64,000 nucleotides of DNA, from positions 9,759,509-9,823,508 of the forward strand of contig NC_063442.1 in assembly GCF_020379485.1 (NCBI RefSeq), in the 5' to 3' direction. The notes below the pieces were generated by a model that did not search any database, had not been told where the DNA came from, and worked only from the letters and a program-made list of their open reading frames with translations. This document shows positions 1 to 10,509 of the stretch, in pieces; positions within the stretch are counted from its first letter, which is position 1; each line of letters begins with the position of its first letter. This stretch comes from Brassica napus. Taxonomy: Eukaryota; Streptophyta; Magnoliopsida; Brassicales; Brassicaceae. A program made the position numbers and the translations under genes.

Positions 1-19
1 GTTCAAGCCGCTGACCAAA

Positions 20-853
20 TTAAAGCATTTCAGACATGAGTTTGTTCTTAAGAGAGACTTCAATATCAGATAGTGTGTCTTCTGGTCTGGCTAGGAGACG
101 GCTAAGGATTTTCTTATTCGAAATGTCATTTTTCACAGCTAGGATGTCGTTTATTTGATCAAAAGCTGCTTCATTCCCGTGCTTCCTCCGTTTCGCTGCT
201 TTGCTAGCCTTAACACCAGGAGGCCGCACCTCATCATCGTCGACCACCACCTCCGCTTTATCCTTCCTCTTGTCCGCAGATTCCTTGCCTTTGTCCTTTG
301 CTCCATCTTTGGACAGGTGCTGTGATCTCCATTTTTGATCGAACCTGAGTTCCCTCCAACAATGTTCTAGAATGAACAATGCCCCATGGTCATTAGTGTA
401 GATTTCATGCGCAACCTTCATTACATCATTCTCGTTTTGGCCACTGGCTTGGTTCTTCAAAGCGGCCTCAAAGGATCCTACAAACTTCCCCACTGAGTCG
501 TTCACTCTCCCCCACCTCTGCTTACACTGACTAGACTCTCTAGGAGGACAGCCAATCAGCTGAGGGCTGGCGTTAACGTAGTCCTCTATTCTCTTCCAAA
601 ACGCCCCTGCCTTCTGCTCATTACCGACAATCGGATCCTTGCTGGTGTTCAACCAAGCACTGATCAGCACCAAGTCTTCTTTTGTCGTCCACTTCCGCCT
701 TTCCGGTGGCTTAGGACCTACAGAGCTCTGACTACTAAAGCTAGGGAACTGCGAAGACTCTACGTCTATTGTTTGAGTGTTCTGTGAAGATAAGAGGTTA
801 ACAAAACCGGGAGAGTGGACAAACCCGGTAGAGTTAGCGTAGAGAGGATCCAT
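20..853 (-). CDS. SANT/Myb-like, NAM-associated C-terminal protein (Harbinger ORF1-type)
   Basis: Uninterrupted 277-aa single-exon frame. A Myb/SANT-like trihelix segment occupies about residues 52-115, beginning RRKWTTKEDLVLISAW and including the later tryptophans of KQRWGRVND. It is followed by a conserved C-terminal block with a basic, lysine-rich linker (about residues 180-225) and an ending SDIEVSLKNKLMSEML. This architecture is abundant in Brassica, where it is often mislabelled glutathione S-transferase T3-like. SANT-type DNA-binding proteins are the usual partner ORF of PIF/Harbinger transposases. A Harbinger-like terminus lies at about 2698, so I infer that this is a transposon-derived gene whose element continues left of the window. 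The start is the ATG at 851-853; the family characteristically begins MD. It could also be a domesticated copy; the intact frame is compatible with either. Confidence 0.8.
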   Translation of the reverse strand: MDPLYANSTGFVHSPGFVNLLSSQNTQTIDVESSQFPSFSSQSSVGPKPPERRKWTTKEDLVLISAWLNTSKDPIVGNEQKAGAFWKRIEDYVNASPQLIGCPPRESSQCKQRWGRVNDSVGKFVGSFEAALKNQASGQNENDVMKVAHEIYTNDHGALFILEHCWRELRFDQKWRSQHLSKDGAKDKGKESADKRKDKAEVVVDDDEVRPPGVKASKAAKRRKHGNEAAFDQINDILAVKNDISNKKILSRLLARPEDTLSDIEVSLKNKLMSEML

Positions 854-1335
854 TTTCGTTTGTGTTTTCTCTAGAGGAGGTCCTATGGTTTTAAACTACT
901 TTTAGCAGAGAACAATTAAACTAAATCTAACTACCAAACATTCATTATAGTTAATGTAAGAATTAATGAATCTACTACTTCACAGCTACTACATCACAGC
1001 GAAGACATCAAAGCAAAGAAATCACAGCAACCAACCACCAAAGCTATGCATTCATTACACATCAAATCATTGTACTTCTAGTTCTCGATGCACTTCTAGT
1101 TCAGTTTAAGTTCAAACCGGATCATATATATAAGAAAAATTAATTTATAGTTCAGTTAAAGCTGAAACAGTTAGAATCAGATTGAAAATTAGCTATTTCT
1201 ACTGCCGTTTTATTCCGTCTAGTTCATTTTTTCAATTTAAATTCTAGTTCATGTTTTCAACTAAAATAAACCAACCAAGACACATAAAACAATAACTCAA
1301 ACAGTTTTCATGAGATTGAGGCGTACCTTCTATTT

Positions 1336-1947
1336 TTAGTCGAAGCAGACCTTCTGTAGGACACGTACTTTGACATTGAGGTCGTGAACCTGTTCCTGGA
1401 AAAATGGAAAACACTCACAAATGTCAAAATTATCATCCAATGTCAAAATAAAACACTCACAAACACTCACAAATGTCAAAAAAATATAACTACTGTATTA
1501 TCTAAATATAGGAGGATTCTCACCGCCAGTGTTTCAATCTGTTTATTGAGTTTTGCCACCAAAAGAGTCACCTCCTCGGACTCCTTCACACGTTTTGTCA
1601 GACTCTCGATCTCCTCCTGGACACCAAACACCCAAGGATGACGAAAATGCAACCCATCATCCTTGGTTACAACAACAAATACATATCAGAATTATCCGTA
1701 AGCAAATAACTTATACAATCTGAAAAGGGATACACAATGCGGAATCGTTTACCTCGTAGTTCTTGCACGTGAAAAAACGCTTCCCAGGAAGGCTGTCGTA
1801 CTCCTCCTTTCCACGAACCTCGTTAATGATGCGCGAACCACACAGACACCTCGTCGGAATCCCGTATTGCGCATCAGCCGCGCATTGAAGCATCATGTAG
1901 TGCTCCTTTTGCCTCTTCATCTCTCTTCTCTCTTCGGCTGGGTCCAT
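1336..1947 (-). CDS. GRF-type zinc-finger protein with coiled-coil tail (3 exons)
   Basis: I rebuild three coding exons: 1753-1947 (65 codons), 1524-1661 (46 codons) and 1336-1395 (19 codons plus TAA), giving 130 aa. All junctions are GT-AG and in phase 0. The first exon carries a GRF zinc finger (RCLCGS then RFFTCKNYE). The second begins DDGLHFRHPWVFGVQ and runs into a heptad-like helix (EEIESLTKRVKESEEV), which the third continues (EQVHDLNVKVRVLQKV). This matches the small plant GRF proteins resembling Arabidopsis At4g04775. The ATG at 1947 lies directly after a consensus acceptor (TACAG|ATG). A donor at 2370-2371 (CAG|GTGAGA) suggests a 5' UTR exon near 2372-2500 and a 424-nt leader intron. 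It is divergent in age and context from the host genes and probably transposon-associated. Confidence 0.72.
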
Positions 1948-2371
1948 CTGTACCACAAATCACACCATTTAGAACCCTAAAACGAGCCTCTCAATTAGAT
2001 TAAGTACCCTAACCAAACCGCATGACGAAATATAACCATTAATCGAAAACCCCCTTTTCGATTTAGAACCCTAATTAGAACCCTAAAACGAGCCTCTCAA
2101 TTAGATTAAGTACCCTAACCAAACCGCATGACGAAATATAACCATTTATCGAAAACCCCCTTTTCGATTTAGAACCCTAATTAGAACCCTAAAACGAGCC
2201 TCTCAATTCGATTAAGTACCCTAACCAAACCGCATGACGAAATATAACCATTTATCGAAAACCCCCTTTTCGATTTAGAACCCTAGAACCCTAACTCTTA
2301 ACAATGGAAATCGAATTCGCTTTGGACCACATAATCGATGGAATGAAACCGTTAATCTAGTCGATTCTCAC
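1948..2371 (-). other. Predicted 5' UTR intron of the GRF gene
   Basis: On the - strand a CAG|GTGAGA donor (GT at 2370-2371) pairs with a TACAG acceptor immediately before the ATG at 1947. The intron is filled mainly by a threefold tandem repeat. Prediction from splice-site consensus only. Confidence 0.45.
1971..2288. repeat. Three tandem copies of a 106-bp repeat
   Basis: The unit beginning AGAACCCTAAAACGAGCC starts at 1971, 2077 and 2183, an exact 106-bp period. Copies differ by single bases (for example ATTAGATTAAG versus ATTCGATTAAG, and CATTAATCG versus CATTTATCG), so the array is recent. Each unit contains an AACCCTAA telo-box-like motif. Confidence 0.95.
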
Positions 2372-2644
2372 CTGAGCTTGTAGAGGAAAGCTCCGGCGTC
2401 GTCGTCGTGGAGAAAAGCTCCGGGTAGAACCGTCGTACGATAAATCACCAAGGAGGCGGAGTGAAATGAGAGAGAAGACCAAATGAGAAACATTTCGAGA
2501 AACCCTTGTTTCGCTTCACTCTACAAAAAAAAACGCCACCAATGCCCTCTTGCCACGTCGCGTGAACCCGTCTCATACGGTATCATTCGGACGAACCGGT
2601 TCACCAAATATCGGCCTTTTTAAAATTTTAAAAACGCAAAAGGC

Positions 2645-2698
2645 CATAAGATCCCGAGCCCATGAACCCCATATGATCCGCCAATGCAGATGCTCTTA
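2645..2698 (-). mobile_element. Right terminus of a PIF/Harbinger-like element
   Basis: Read on the - strand this begins GAGCATCTGCATTGGCGG, followed outward by TTA, the 3-bp target typical of PIF/Harbinger. Related GAGCATCTCC ends with TTA/TAA duplications occur on the MITEs elsewhere in the window. The partner end is outside the window, so the assignment of both upstream ORFs to this element is inference. Confidence 0.5.
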
Positions 2699-2929
2699 AA
2701 TTTTATAATTGGTCTCGTGTCTTTCCTCTTTATGGCACAACTCGTGCGGTCTCACTTACATTCCATAGGTCTAGCAACTTTGCTTTTAATAAGTTAATCG
2801 ACTTGACATTTTTCTTAGAATTTACGTTATCATCGTGACACACATCAAATAGTCTTAACATTTTTCATCAATCAAGCGATATGGCAAAATAGACGAAAAA
2901 AAAAAATCAGACATATTGTCCTCATTCAC

Positions 2930-3704
2930 TTTTATTATAATTTTGCTATTTTTTCTAACATATACTTAACTGAATAAAATAAATAAATAAAATAAATTAT
3001 TGTAAAATCTAAATAAGTATTGCAAAGTTATTTTTTTGCATTCGACGTTAAAAGTTAAATTGATTAAAGTTGATGCTACTTTTAATGAATAATCACATTT
3101 GTTAATATTATAATTAATCATAAATTAAAAAGAAATTTCATCGACAATAATCATTATCTAAAAAACATTTTATATATGTTATAAAGTCCTAATTAGCCTT
3201 AATAAATAAATAAAAATTACTATATCATTAATCATAAATAAAAAACGAATTTAATTGATTTGATAATTAGCATTATATAAAAATACTTTACATTTTGTTA
3301 TTTGTAAATTATTTACATCATATATTTGTAAAAGCTAGATAAATCCTTATATATATATATATTTATTTATTTATTTTTTGTATATAATTTTATGTATATA
3401 TGAGTGTTTTCAAATTTATTTTATGCAAATAAAAGATAATTTATTATGCAATTTTTTTTCATACATAAAGAATTCCTTATTTAGTTGATTAATAAAATAT
3501 TTCAAAACACATGAGTGTTTTCTAGTTTAGTTTACGTACTAAAGTATTTATGTTATAATGAAAAAAATTCTATAAAAAAGCATTTGTTATTAATTTATTA
3601 TTAAATATTTTGAACGTATGAATAATAAATTACTTTAATAGTATTTGAATTGTTAATGTATTTATTTTTAAAATTGTTAAGTCCGCATGTTCGGAAAAAC
3701 ACCT
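2930..3704 (+). mobile_element. Degenerate Helitron remnant, 3' end interrupted
   Basis: AT-rich DNA resembling the Helitron at 11533-12457 (shared ACGTTAAAAGTTA and CTTTTAATGAATAAT blocks). It ends with a hairpin TCCGCATGTTCGGA at 3682-3695 and ACACCT, after which the expected AGT is missing and the Ty3/gypsy sequence begins. The 5' end is not defined. Confidence 0.45.
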
Positions 3705-4619
3705 CCGAGACCTCCTAGCTCGGCGGCGCCCTACGACCGACCCGACTCCATCACAAACGTGCATACCGACCAGCACGTCGGACGGTCAGCAAGGCCGCAC
3801 GCCGCGAGGTAGGAGCAACAGCCAAAATCCCAAAAGGCGACGCCATGATAACAGGGCAAGAAATTGATACATCGGATAAGATATGCCAATAACCAGACCT
3901 CCCAACTATCACGATGATACCCCTCATTCACATTGACAACAATTCTGCTGATACCATCAATGCGTCATGCATGAAACGACGTAATGTAGGCACCTAAAAA
4001 AACTTCTCGTTGGAAAATATCAAAGAGGCAAAATCAAAATGAAGGACTATGATATACCGGGACCCGACGTCTACTCGCCATGGAATCTGAAGCAACATTA
4101 CCCGCCAGGAGGCTCCAGTCAAACCGGCAACCTAAAGATCAAAAAGAGAAGACACGACAAAGAAATTGACCCCCCCCCCCTCCACTGCACCTACACAGGA
4201 GAATAAACGTAACCATAGGAGGACTTGCAGCATGCAACGATTCCGTCGGATATATCCGCGCTTACCAAAGAAAGGGCGATACCACAAACCGATGGAACAC
4301 ATGGGCTCGAAGAGATCCACATATATTTAGACCTCCCTTACCTAGAATTGGCGCGATGACCTTCGAAGCGTCGGACGCGAACGATGTTAACTTTTCTCAC
4401 AACGATCCTCTGGTCGTCGAAATAATGATCGCGGACTGCGAGGTCTAAAGAGTATTGGTGGACACCGGAAGCTCAGTCAATCTGATCTTCAGGGAAACCC
4501 TCCAAAAGATGGAACTCCGGGGATACAAATATAAACCAAAGGTACGACCATTGACGAGTTTCGCCGGAGAGACCTCCATGTCGATATGATTAATAAAATT
4601 GTCCAACGTGGGTCGGAGG

Positions 4620-5604
4620 TAGAGATGTCAAACAAATTTACCCATCCCGTTCCGTTCCGTACCGCGGCGGGTTAGTCGTCAAGCGGGTCACAGCGGGCCT
4701 GTCCCGCGGGGACTGTGGTCTTTAAAATGCCAGCCTAAACCTGTACCGCAAAATATATAGGCCTTCGCGGGCCGTCCCGCGGGATGCCTCCTTATCAAAC
4801 CGCCTGTTACAGTTTCTTTTATGAATGCTCAATTAGAAGAGTTGTGTAAGAGAGTTGTAGAGAATTCATTAAGCTTCACTAAAACCTTATCAAAATCAAT
4901 GCCACAAATCTCCGTTTGTGCTTGCGTTTTTGAGCTAAAAGTCTTCTTTTGTTATAAGCATAAGCTTTTGTTAAGTTTGAATCTGATTGAATTGTTGTAT
5001 TTGTAATAATTTGGCTCAAGTGTTGTATCTCTTCATCAAACCATCACTCTTTTTAATTATTTAGATTGCAAAAAAATTCGTGAATTACTTTGCAAATTAT
5101 ACAAGTGACGTGATGTACAACTAACTTTTCTCCTAAACAAATTTAATTTAAGAAAAACACCACTTCACAGTAGTGGACATTGTAATAAAGCAATTCATAG
5201 TTGTGTGTAATAAAAAGAGAAAACCAAATCAAAACACCACAAGAATTTGAATCGTCATCGCTCGAGCTGGAGTCGTCATCGCCGGAGCTCAAATCATCAT
5301 CACTGGAGCTCGAATCATCATCGCCGGAACTCCTTATGTTTTATGGGGGAAAAATCACAAGAATCGCTTTCTTCTCACTCTCTTTCTCGTTTTTTAGGTA
5401 AAATAAGAAATGAAGAAAAAAATGCGGATCCATGTAAAAGGCCCAGTCCCGCAAAAAGCCCATCCCGCAAAAGACCCAGTCCCGCAAAGACCCGTCCCGC
5501 GAGGCCCTCAAATTTGCGGGCCTAGAAAACCTCGTCCCAATACCGTTCCGCGACAGTCCTTTACGGGCCAGGCCCGCGGTCCAGATCCGTGATTGCCATC
5601 TCTA
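4620..5604. mobile_element. Non-autonomous hAT element nested in the gypsy protease
   Basis: 985 bp bounded by TAGAGATGTCAA and TTGCCATCTCTA (inverted termini with one mismatch) and by a perfect 8-bp duplication GTCGGAGG at 4612-4619 and 5605-5612, both diagnostic for hAT. Subterminal regions are packed with GCGGG/CCCGC motifs, plausible transposase-binding sites. A remnant frame on the - strand at about 5245-5335 encodes SSGDDDSSSSDDD-type repeats like acidic hAT protein N-termini. No transposase catalytic region is seen. Confidence 0.93.
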
Positions 5605-5793
5605 GTCGGAGGGGTAACGAAAATTGCAATGTTTACTATCATTGATAAACTGGATGTCTACAACGTCATCCTGGGAACCCCGTGGCTCCACGCAAAGGAA
5701 GCGGTCCCGTGTTCATATCACCAATAACTGAAGTTCGCTACGGTGATCGGAACATACACCCATCAAGGGAGCCAAGGCGTCGCACGGGCTTGC

Positions 5794-7097
5794 TGATACC
5801 ATTCAAATTATCTTAAGGAGTGTTATTCTCATCAAAAGAGGTTCAGATGTAGTACTTAGGATCGGATCTACAAGGAGCTAGGGAATAATTAAATCTAGTG
5901 TTTATTAATTCTAAAGGTTGTAAATGTTTAAATGAAATAGCAATAGTAACACGCGAGTAAATAATAAATGTAACTTGGTTGGAAATGATATTAGATGCAG
6001 GGCCACTATTCAGGTGTTGGAGATTATAATACCTATAGATGCCTAACTGTTGCATGCATGATATGTTAGAGCTCAATCGCTTAACTCAGTGATCAGCTGT
6101 TGCATGTACCACTGGTTAACAGACTAGATCTCGTGTCCCAACGGTTAGTATGCCGACAACGAGAGAGTGTCGATCGATGGTCTATTAAGACGTCGACCGA
6201 TACACCTTTGCCAACTTCGATCGAATTTCAATTGAAGACATCGATCGACGGGTTCTAGCCAGGCCTATGCGCGAGTATGATATGCCCTATTAAGATACTA
6301 AATTGGCGGTTAGCCCTCTCTAGCAGTCCTAATATTGATAGATAGATGTCAGGATGGGATAACAAGGGTGCTTGAGTATGCAATCCTATGATCAAGTTCT
6401 AGTTAGCAAGGCTAAAACAAGCAATGAATACAAATCTATCATGAATATCACAACAAGGCAGATCTATAGTTTGGGGCTAATCTCACAAACCTATCTGAAC
6501 CCTGGATCTAATAATTGAACTACTCAGACATAGCAAAGCAATTCATAACAATAAAGGAATAGAAACTCATAGTATAGATGAAAAGAAATGGAAACAAGGA
6601 GTTCCAATCACAAGTGATCTTCTCTCCCAAATGAAACTTGTAACAATACTAGGTCTAGAAAAAGCTCTCATGACGTCAAAACACTTAGGCAGTATATATT
6701 CTACTAGGTTAAAAACTCGTCAGGGCATTTTGGTAATCTGGCTTGGCCTTGGTTTTTAAGTCTGCTGAATCCAAATGTCGCGTGTCTGGTGTCTCGACAT
6801 CGATCGATGGTACTTGTGTACATCAATCGATATTAATCTTCATCTGTCGAGGCATTTCCTGATATCGATCGTCAGCACTGATGCGCATCGATCGATTGTT
6901 CTTCCTCTCGTCGACCTCTACGTGGTCAGCTCGGGTGAAATGTCTTTTAAGCTCCAAAATGCTCCACAGTCATAGCTTTACTCTGAAATGCACCTGAACC
7001 TGAAAACATACCTAGAAGAGTAGAAAACATAGATATATATATATAGTAAAATACTTATATACCATGGATAAAAACGGGTCAAATCCAAGGTATATCA
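5794..7097. mobile_element. Solo LTR nested in the gypsy element
   Basis: 1304 bp starting TGATACC and ending GGTATATCA, with 5-bp duplications CTTGC at 5789-5793 and 7098-7102. Excision joins GCACGGGCTTGC to TCAATGATAGAACC and restores the frame ARACSMIEP, so the ends are exact. No internal coding sequence, PBS or second LTR is present, so it is a solo LTR left by recombination. It contains many ATCGATCGAT-like motifs. Confidence 0.88.
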
Positions 7098-8425
7098 CTT
7101 GCTCAATGATAGAACCTAACGGGGGAGAAGTTAGGGAAACATGCCATGCAATCATAAGCAGAGAAACGCAAACCGAGCAACGACAGAAGAACCCCCGAGG
7201 GAAACAATCGAGCAAGTCAACATCGATCCCCGACATCCGGAACGGTGTGTCGGGATAGGCAGCGAAAGAAATATCGCATCGTTGAAGCAACGGTCGGAAC
7301 TGAGTCTTTCATTCAAGGACGTCTTTGCCATATATAACCAAATATTAATGCAGCCAGAGGACCGGGAGAAGACATCATTCATAATCGATAGGGGAATCTA
7401 TTGCTACAAAGTCATGCCGTTCGGTCTTAAAATGCCAGAGCAACATGCCAGCGCCTGTTCAACTACATGTTCTCAGAAAAACTGGAAAACACGATGGAGG
7501 TATACATCGAGGACATGCTAGTGAAATCATTCGGAGCAGAGAACCACGTCGACAACCTACAACGGTGCTTTGCGGTCCTGAACAAATACGACATGAAGTT
7601 GAACCTGGAAAATGTATTTTCATAGTACCGTTGAGAGAATTCTTGGGTTACATCGTCACTAATAGAGGAATAGAATCAAACCCGAGGAAGATCGCGGCAA
7701 TTTTAGAGTTAATGTCACCAAAAAACACAAGAGAAGTGCAGTGACTAACGGGCCGAATCGCAGCACTCAACATGTTCATTTCAAGATCGACTGAAAATGC
7801 CTTCCATTCTACCAACTGCTCTGAGCAAACAAACGCTTCGTCTGGAACGAGGCTTGTGAGAAAGCTTTCACTGAACTCAAGGAATATCTGACCACACCAC
7901 TGTTCCTCGCTAGACCGGAGGAAGGGGAGACGTTATACCTATACGTTTCAATCACTGGATCGGCAGTAAGCGGTGTCTTGGTCAGAGAAGAATGTGGGGG
8001 AGCAGAAACTGATCTTCTACATCAGCAAAACCTTGGACGATGCCAAATTAAGATACCCGACCCTGGAAAAACTGGTGATGGCGGTTGTGATCTCGGCAAG
8101 AAAGCTCCCTCCATACTCCCAGTCGCACTCAATAGCAGTAATGACGACGCAACCACTACGGAACAAACTCCATAGTCCAAGCCAATCGGGAAGGATGGCC
8201 AAATGGGCAGTCGAGCTTAGCGAATACGACATCGAATACAAAAATAGAATGTGCGCCAAATCTCAGGTGCTCGTCGACTTCCTAATAGAGCTAGCACTGG
8301 AGCTCGAAATTAGCATACCAAATCCACATGCTGCTTGGGTTCTCTATGTCGACCTATCATCATCACGGCATGGAAGCGGAGGATCGGCATAAGACTAGAA
8401 TCCCCAACCAAGGAAATTTTGGAGT

Positions 8426-8976
8426 AATCTTTATAATTTCTTAAAAACTTCATATCTTTTGTTGAGATTTAGTAAAATTATATCTACAACCACATTTAAA
8501 TTCTATGAAACATATTTCTATACACCAAATAATATAATAAAAATAATAAGATTGTAACTTTTAACTAATGTATATACACTTGAATCAAATATTTTTCTTA
8601 ATTTATAAAACATATATTTTAATATAGAAAAATCTAAAAATAAAAATATTTTTTGTAAATTAATAACTCTATAAATTAATAAAATACTATAGTCTCAACA
8701 TTATTAATTTATAGAGTTTTTACTCTATAAGAATTATCATGTTGCTATAATATTATTTTCAGATAACAACATAATATATAAGAATTATTTTATTTTAAAA
8801 AATATATTTGTTAATATAACATATAAATCTAATATTATTAGTATAAAATTCGTTTTTAGTTATATCATAAAATATATATAAAATTTCATCAAAGGTATCA
8901 TTGACTTTAACCATTATAACTTTTAACGTGAGATCTCAAATGCAAAAAATCACTTTAAAATAATAGTATAAATAGA
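8426..8976 (-). mobile_element. Candidate Helitron remnant
   Basis: Read on the - strand from 8976, TCTATTTATACTATTATTTTAAAG and then GATCTCACGTTAAAAGTTA match the 5' region of the Helitron at 11533. The 5' flank is A, as expected for an A|T target. No 3' hairpin or CTAG end could be placed; the left limit is simply the gypsy truncation point. Confidence 0.4.
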
Positions 8977-9739
8977 TAAATCGTTTAAAATATTTAGAAT
9001 TTCACTAATATTGTCATTCGTGTTCCAAGGAAATTTAATTATGTAAATTTTGCTCGCTTGGTACTGCTTTTCATTAGAAGACATAAAAACATATATTTGA
9101 ACTTCAAAAATAAATAAAAAATTCTAGAATATATCAACATTTTTACACGACTAAATTTTTGAACCTAACCACTTTATTTGGTAGTCTTGAAGAATATTTA
9201 ATAATGAAAATGGAAATTAATAAGTTAAATGGGAAGATTGCCATTTTCGGAAAGGGGTTTCTCGTTAAATGTGTTTGGTGCATGGGAGGGGTCAAATTTA
9301 AGGTTTGTTCCAAACTGGTTTATTAACCATAAATGGAAGATGGGTTCATGCACATGGACGACAGTGTCTCAACTTTATTTTGGAACTTGATGCACATGCC
9401 TTGTTCTCATCTATTTAAAAATAAGTACATGAGACATGCACCTTGTGTATTTTACCTGGGTCACATCCATGACACATCTCATACCAATAGCCACAAATAA
9501 TGCAGCACCCAATTTTGAGATATCTATAGAGTTACATCTACATATGAAAATCATAATTGTTAACTTCATTTTTTTTTTTTTGCAAACGTTAAACGCCAAC
9601 AATTTTGTTTCACATTTTACGTTGGTCTAATTGATTTGATGTCACAAAGTGTAAGAAATTCTTAGTGAGATAATAGAACCGTTAGTGTACCAAAATCGTT
9701 AGAGAAGGTAAAAGATATTGTAAAGTAAAACGAGGATAC
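8977..9739. other. AT-rich intergenic DNA
   Basis: No coding region, RNA gene or bounded repeat was recognised. A GC-richer segment at 9225-9400 may be an old repeat edge. Confidence 0.5.
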
Positions 9740-9910
9740 CACGGATGTTGCAGTCCAGTTGGTTTAAACGTAGACGTGGATATTATTGTGCTCTTGGATT
9801 CGATTCACCGTGGGAAGACGCTTTACACCAGAAATAGTATTAACAAAGATTGGCTCCGAGCCTATGAGAGATTAAGGCGTACTGCCCGAATTTTTCTAGT
9901 ATTAAAAAAA
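9740..9910 (+). mobile_element. tRNA-derived SINE
   Basis: 171 bp with an A box (AGTCCAGTTGG) near 9752, a B box (GATTCGATTC) near 9797 and a 3' A-run at 9904-9910. It is flanked by ACGAGGATAC (9730-9739) and ACGAGGGTAC (9911-9920), a 10-bp duplication with one mismatch. The layout is that of a Brassicaceae SINE; I do not assign a family. Confidence 0.72.
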
Positions 9911-10107
9911 ACGAGGGTACATTTTTATACTGCCTAGCCATTCTTATCTTTTTGTAATTGATACCTATTAAAATGATATATATATATATACTTAACAATC
10001 AAACCCGTTAGTTACAAGTTATGAGACATTCGAAAAATGATACTAAACGACCAGAATGATACTTGAAATAGTAAAAATAACGAAACGACCAGAATCATCG
10101 ACTATGC

Positions 10108-10150
10108 GGAAGACTTACGTTTTTTTTTTTTGGTCGAAGGAAGACTTAAG
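10108..10150 (-). mobile_element. Micro-retroposon: T12GGTCGAA in a 12-bp duplication
   Basis: GGAAGACTTACG (10108-10119) and GGAAGACTTAAG (10139-10150) flank 19 bp that read TTCGACC plus an A-run on the - strand. Interpreted as a tail-only retroposon; one mismatch in the duplication. Confidence 0.6.
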
Positions 10151-10157
10151 ATTTGTC

Positions 10158-10196
10158 AATTTATATGTATCATTTCACCAAAAAAAAATTTATATG
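10158..10196 (+). mobile_element. Micro-retroposon: TATCATTTCACC plus A-tail
   Basis: AATTTATATG occurs at 10158-10167 and 10187-10196 around 19 bp ending CACC plus A7. It starts only 8 bp after the previous one. Confidence 0.55.
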
Positions 10197-10457
10197 CAAT
10201 TTTATTGAATTTGAATCAAAATAGGTTACGAAAGGTACACATATCAGTAGTTCTCCGTCACAATCGCATTAAATGTCTGAAATTGGCTCAACAGAATTAA
10301 ATTTTGTTTAATCCATCAATTTTTTTTGGCCACACGGCCATATTTTCTCCAAAAGAATATGTTCCTCTAAGCTGACAATTTGAAATAAATTTATATGGAG
10401 AAGTATAAGCACTTCAACCAGATTATACTCGCTCTTGTCTGTTTGTTTTTCCTTGTC

Positions 10458-10509
10458 AAGAAGAGAATAAAATAAAAACTTCTCTCAAAAAAAAAAGAAG
10501 AGAATAAAA
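10458..10509 (+). mobile_element. Micro-retroposon: 22 bp in a 15-bp duplication
   Basis: AAGAAGAGAATAAAA at 10458-10472 and 10495-10509 is perfect. The insert TAAAAACTTCTCTC plus A8 ends in an A-run directly at the right duplication. Confidence 0.65.

Larger units (their letters stand above)
3705..8425 (+). mobile_element. Decayed Ty3/gypsy retrotransposon (Tat-like), with two nested insertions
   Basis: No intact ORF. A GC-richer gag-like part (about 3705-4320) is followed by a retropepsin with DTGSSVNLIF near 4455-4490 and, after the hAT insertion, YNVILGTPWLH near 5660-5695. After the solo LTR the RT/RNase H region resumes from 7103: VYIEDMLVKS at about 7500-7530 and an RNase H stretch with FYISKTLDDAKLRYPTLEK at about 8015-8070. 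It stops abruptly near 8425 in the second RNase H region. No integrase or LTR of its own is visible. Several stops and frameshifts are present, and the RT box reads YIED instead of YIDD. A dead, truncated copy, probably Tat lineage. Confidence 0.85.

Noticed and set aside
4170..4181. C-run as a possible assembly gap or error
   Set aside because: A run of about ten C may be miscounted, but the surrounding gypsy sequence is already non-coding, so it changes no call.
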